Positions 6,012-7,426 of a stretch of 7,426 bases of DNA are shown one piece after another. The translations under genes were made by a program, and so were the position numbers. Origin of the DNA: an uncultured Clostridia bacterium (GTDB taxonomy: Bacteria; Bacillota; Clostridia; Oscillospirales; Oscillospiraceae); assembly GCA_946011705.1 (NCBI GenBank), contig CAMGCA010000090.1:1-7426 (forward strand). The letters run 5' to 3'. How positions within the stretch are numbered: the stretch's first letter is position 1; every line of letters begins with the position of its first letter. The notes below the pieces were generated by a model, which was not told the origin of the DNA, did no database searches, and saw nothing but the letters and a program-made list of their open reading frames with translations.

Positions 6012-6929
6012 ATGAATCTCAAGCAGGCGCAGTATGTGAAAACCATCGCCGAATGCGGCAGCATCACCGCCGCCGCCAAAAAACTGTTCGTTTCTCAGCC
6101 CTCCCTCAGCCAGATGCTCCGGCAGCTGGAGCAGGAGACGGGATTGCCCATCTTCGACCGCAGCACCAACCCCATGCGGCTGACCTACGCCGGGGAGAAG
6201 TACCTCCACGCCGCCGAGCGAATGTTGGCGGCAAATGCGGAGCTGGAAAGCCAGCTGCGGGAAATCCGGCAGGAGCACGCCGGACGTCTCCGGCTGGGCA
6301 TCAGCATCACCCGGGCCATGCAGGTCATGCCGCTGGTGCTGCCCGTATTCCAGCAGCAGTACCCCAACGTCACACTGGAGCTGACCGAACGGGGCTCCGG
6401 CTATCTGGAGGAGCTGCTGCGGATGGGCAATATCGATCTGGCTCTGGCGGCGCTGGAATCCACCAGCCCCAGCCTTGCCTATGAGCTGATTGAAAAGGAG
6501 ACCATCGGTATTCTCGCCGGACGGGATACCGCTGTGGCGAGGCAGTACGCTTCCGGCACGGCTCTGCCTCTGGAAGCGGTATGCCGGGAGCGTATTGTCT
6601 GCCTGACCAAGGGCCATTCCTCCCGCATCATCCAGGACAAGCTGTTCCGCCGACTGGGCATGGCGCCCAATGTGATTCTGGAGACCGACGCGCTGGAGGT
6701 GGGCCGAAGGGTTGCCCTGGAGGCGGGGTGCTGCATGATTCTGCCCAGCATCTATATCGACGATTACTGCTACCAGCGCCGGGGGGCGTTTTATCCCTTG
6801 AAGGACTACGAAAACCACCGCCATTTCTACGCCTGCTACCGCAAGGATGAGTTTGTGCCCCGGTATATCAGGGACTTTATCCAGATCACCACCCAGGTTC
6901 TGGCCAAACAGCAGCGGGAGCGGCCGTAG
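6012..6929 (+). CDS. LysR-type transcriptional regulator, probable regulator of the citrate operon
   Basis: This 305-residue protein has the normal length for the LysR family. The N-terminal winged helix-turn-helix is clear: QAQYVKTIAECGSITAAAKK (5-24), LFVSQPSLSQMLRQLEQETG (25-44), then LPIFDRS and LTYAGEKYL, followed by a linker helix. Residues from about 90 to 300 form the periplasmic-binding-protein-like effector domain (LRLGISITRAMQVMPLVLPV onward). The ATG at 6012 is preferred because GGGAG lies 8 bases upstream and the protein starts MNLKQ as usual; a TTG 15 bases upstream would only add MGADF. It is transcribed divergently from citDEF across a 213-bp control region, the classic arrangement for a LysR regulator and its target operon. 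The effector is not visible from sequence. Citrate is the natural guess, by analogy with Bacillus CcpC. No such gene name is assigned because similarity to CcpC beyond the family was not established. Confidence 0.93.
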   Translation: MNLKQAQYVKTIAECGSITAAAKKLFVSQPSLSQMLRQLEQETGLPIFDRSTNPMRLTYAGEKYLHAAERMLAANAELESQLREIRQEHAGRLRLGISITRAMQVMPLVLPVFQQQYPNVTLELTERGSGYLEELLRMGNIDLALAALESTSPSLAYELIEKETIGILAGRDTAVARQYASGTALPLEAVCRERIVCLTKGHSSRIIQDKLFRRLGMAPNVILETDALEVGRRVALEAGCCMILPSIYIDDYCYQRRGAFYPLKDYENHRHFYACYRKDEFVPRYIRDFIQITTQVLAKQQRERP

Positions 6930-6949
6930 GCCGACGGCCAGTGGCCGCT
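6919..6949. repeat. GC-rich hairpin over the regulator stop codon
   Basis: AGCGGCC (6919-6925) pairs with GGCCGCT (6943-6949), and an inner GGCC-GAC-GGCC can pair inside it. The TAG stop codon (6927-6929) lies between the arms. No T-run follows, so it is a poor rho-independent terminator. It may protect the mRNA 3' end or be part of a repeat. Confidence 0.4.
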
Positions 6950-6953
6950 GATC

Positions 6954-6966
6954 ATGCATTACGAAC
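6954..6966 (+). repeat. 13-base repeat ATGCATTACGAAC, copy 2
   Basis: These 13 bases are identical to the inverted copy at 1246-1258, and again sit just after a GC-rich hairpin. From here to 7048 I see no gene, tRNA or clear signal. Confidence 0.4.
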
Positions 6967-7048
6967 CGGGATGGTAGTCGCTACGCCATGAGACCTGCTC
7001 GACAGGAACCGCTCAGGATATCGGGAAATTGTTTTTGGGGAGCACTGT

Positions 7049-7073
7049 AAGGGCGGGTCACTGACCCGCCCTT
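7049..7073. repeat. Perfect 11-bp GC-rich hairpin
   Basis: AAGGGCGGGTC (7049-7059) and GACCCGCCCTT (7063-7073) form a perfect stem with the 3-base loop ACT. There is no T-run on either strand, so termination for the regulator gene is possible but unproven. It may be an intergenic palindromic repeat. Confidence 0.5.
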
Positions 7074-7126
7074 CGGCGTCAGCCGCAGGAAAATGACAGA
7101 ACGGCCATTCTAGGGAAACTCTGAAC

Positions 7127-7155
7127 TGTCATCGCGAAGCAAGTGTCCACGATCC
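7127..7155. repeat. Decayed half of a REP-like element
   Basis: TGTCATCGCGAAGCAAGTG followed by TCCACGATCC resembles the left half of the two full elements (TGTCATTGCGAACCAGTG ... GTGGCAATCC). The outer pairing survives as ATCG with CGAT, although two of its bases differ from the full elements. The inner stem is lost and no right half is evident. A right-end-like AATGACA lies upstream at 7092-7098. Confidence 0.35.
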
Positions 7156-7199
7156 CAGATGCGGGACGGCTCACGGCTTTGGCAAGGATATTATCACAA

Positions 7200-7426
7200 A
7201 GAGACTGTCTCACTAAATAAAATTTCACAAAAAGAAGAACTGTCATTGCGAACCAGTGACCGATGTCACTGGTGTGGCAATCCGTTTCCTACCTTGAAAT
7301 GTTCAGGTTACTGGCATTTTTTAAGGAGGACGGATTCCCACGCCAGTGTGCGCACTGGCTCGGAATGACAGTTTCGCTTTCCCTATGTACGAATTGACGA
7401 AATGATTTCTTAGTGAGACAGCCCCT
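7200..7426. mobile_element. MITE-like segment with terminal inverted repeats
   Basis: The left end AGAGACTGTCTCACTAA (7200-7216) matches the inverted right end AGGGGCTGTCTCACTAA (7426-7410) at 15 of 17 positions, and both continue into AT-rich DNA reaching ATTTC. The segment is about 227 bp with no coding capacity for a transposase, and a full REP-like element fills its middle. The ends look like those of transposase-dependent IS elements, but I cannot name the family. The right end coincides with the window edge, so its true limit and any target duplication are not visible. Confidence 0.55.
7241..7370. repeat. REP-like palindromic element, copy 2
   Basis: This 130-bp element has a left 45 bases (7241-7285) identical to copy 1 at 2900-2944. 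Its right 41 bases (7330-7370) differ from copy 1 at only two positions. The middle (7286-7329) is unrelated to that of copy 1. The right hairpin is CCAGTG-TGCG-CACTGG here against CCAGCG-TGCG-CGCTGG in copy 1, a T-A pair replacing a C-G pair. Small open frames through it are not genes. Confidence 0.85.

Noticed and set aside
5946..6959. 337-codon open frame on the minus strand
   Set aside because: It is antisense to the LysR-type regulator, whose helix-turn-helix and effector domain are unmistakable. The minus-strand product is a shadow.
6967..7048. tRNA or small structured RNA gene
   Set aside because: I could not find a T-arm GTTCRA motif, an acceptor stem or a cloverleaf, and no promoter-hairpin-T-run arrangement either.
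7159..7368. 69-codon open frame on the plus strand
   Set aside because: Most of it is translated REP-like repeat, with no ribosome site and no protein-like pattern.

Overview
The window carries a citrate-fermentation locus from what looks like a Gram-positive Firmicute, probably a GC-rich gut-type Clostridium relative (Oscillospirales is my guess). The grounds are strong AGGAGG-type ribosome sites, GC-rich genes separated by very AT-rich promoter DNA, a BspA-like leucine-rich-repeat surface protein, and intergenic palindromic repeats. Taxonomy is inference only.

Layout, left to right. Positions 1-1162 (minus strand) hold the 5' part of a secreted BspA-like leucine-rich-repeat protein that runs off the left edge. 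Its best ribosome site serves an ATG that is one base out of frame. Positions 1163-1339 hold its promoter, a GC-rich hairpin and the terminator of the next gene. Positions 1340-2746 (minus) encode a CitMHS-family citrate transporter. Positions 2747-3034 hold a long stem-loop and a 125-bp REP-like palindromic element. Positions 3035-5798 (minus) encode citrate lyase as citD-citE-citF, with 4-base ATGA overlaps at both junctions. Positions 5799-6011 form an AT-rich divergent control region with two matching ATAA-N8-TTAT dyads. Positions 6012-6929 (plus) encode a LysR-type regulator. Positions 6930-7426 contain no gene that I can support. This stretch holds hairpins, a decayed repeat, and a second REP-like element nested inside a segment with about 17-bp terminal inverted repeats.

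How the parts work together (family knowledge plus inference): the transporter imports citrate, probably as a metal complex. CitF moves the acyl-carrier thioester from acetate to citrate, CitE cleaves citryl-carrier to oxaloacetate and acetyl-carrier, and CitD is the carrier protein. The divergent LysR protein is the natural candidate regulator, and the dyads between the two promoters resemble the site recalled for the citrate-sensing LysR protein CcpC. The genes that build and attach the CitD prosthetic group (citG, citX) and the acetylating ligase (citC) are not in the window.

I found no evidence for a wholly new multi-gene system. The points most worth checking are the paired operator dyads, the compensatory base changes in the two REP-like copies, the nested repeat at the right edge, and the frame break at the start of the surface-protein gene.
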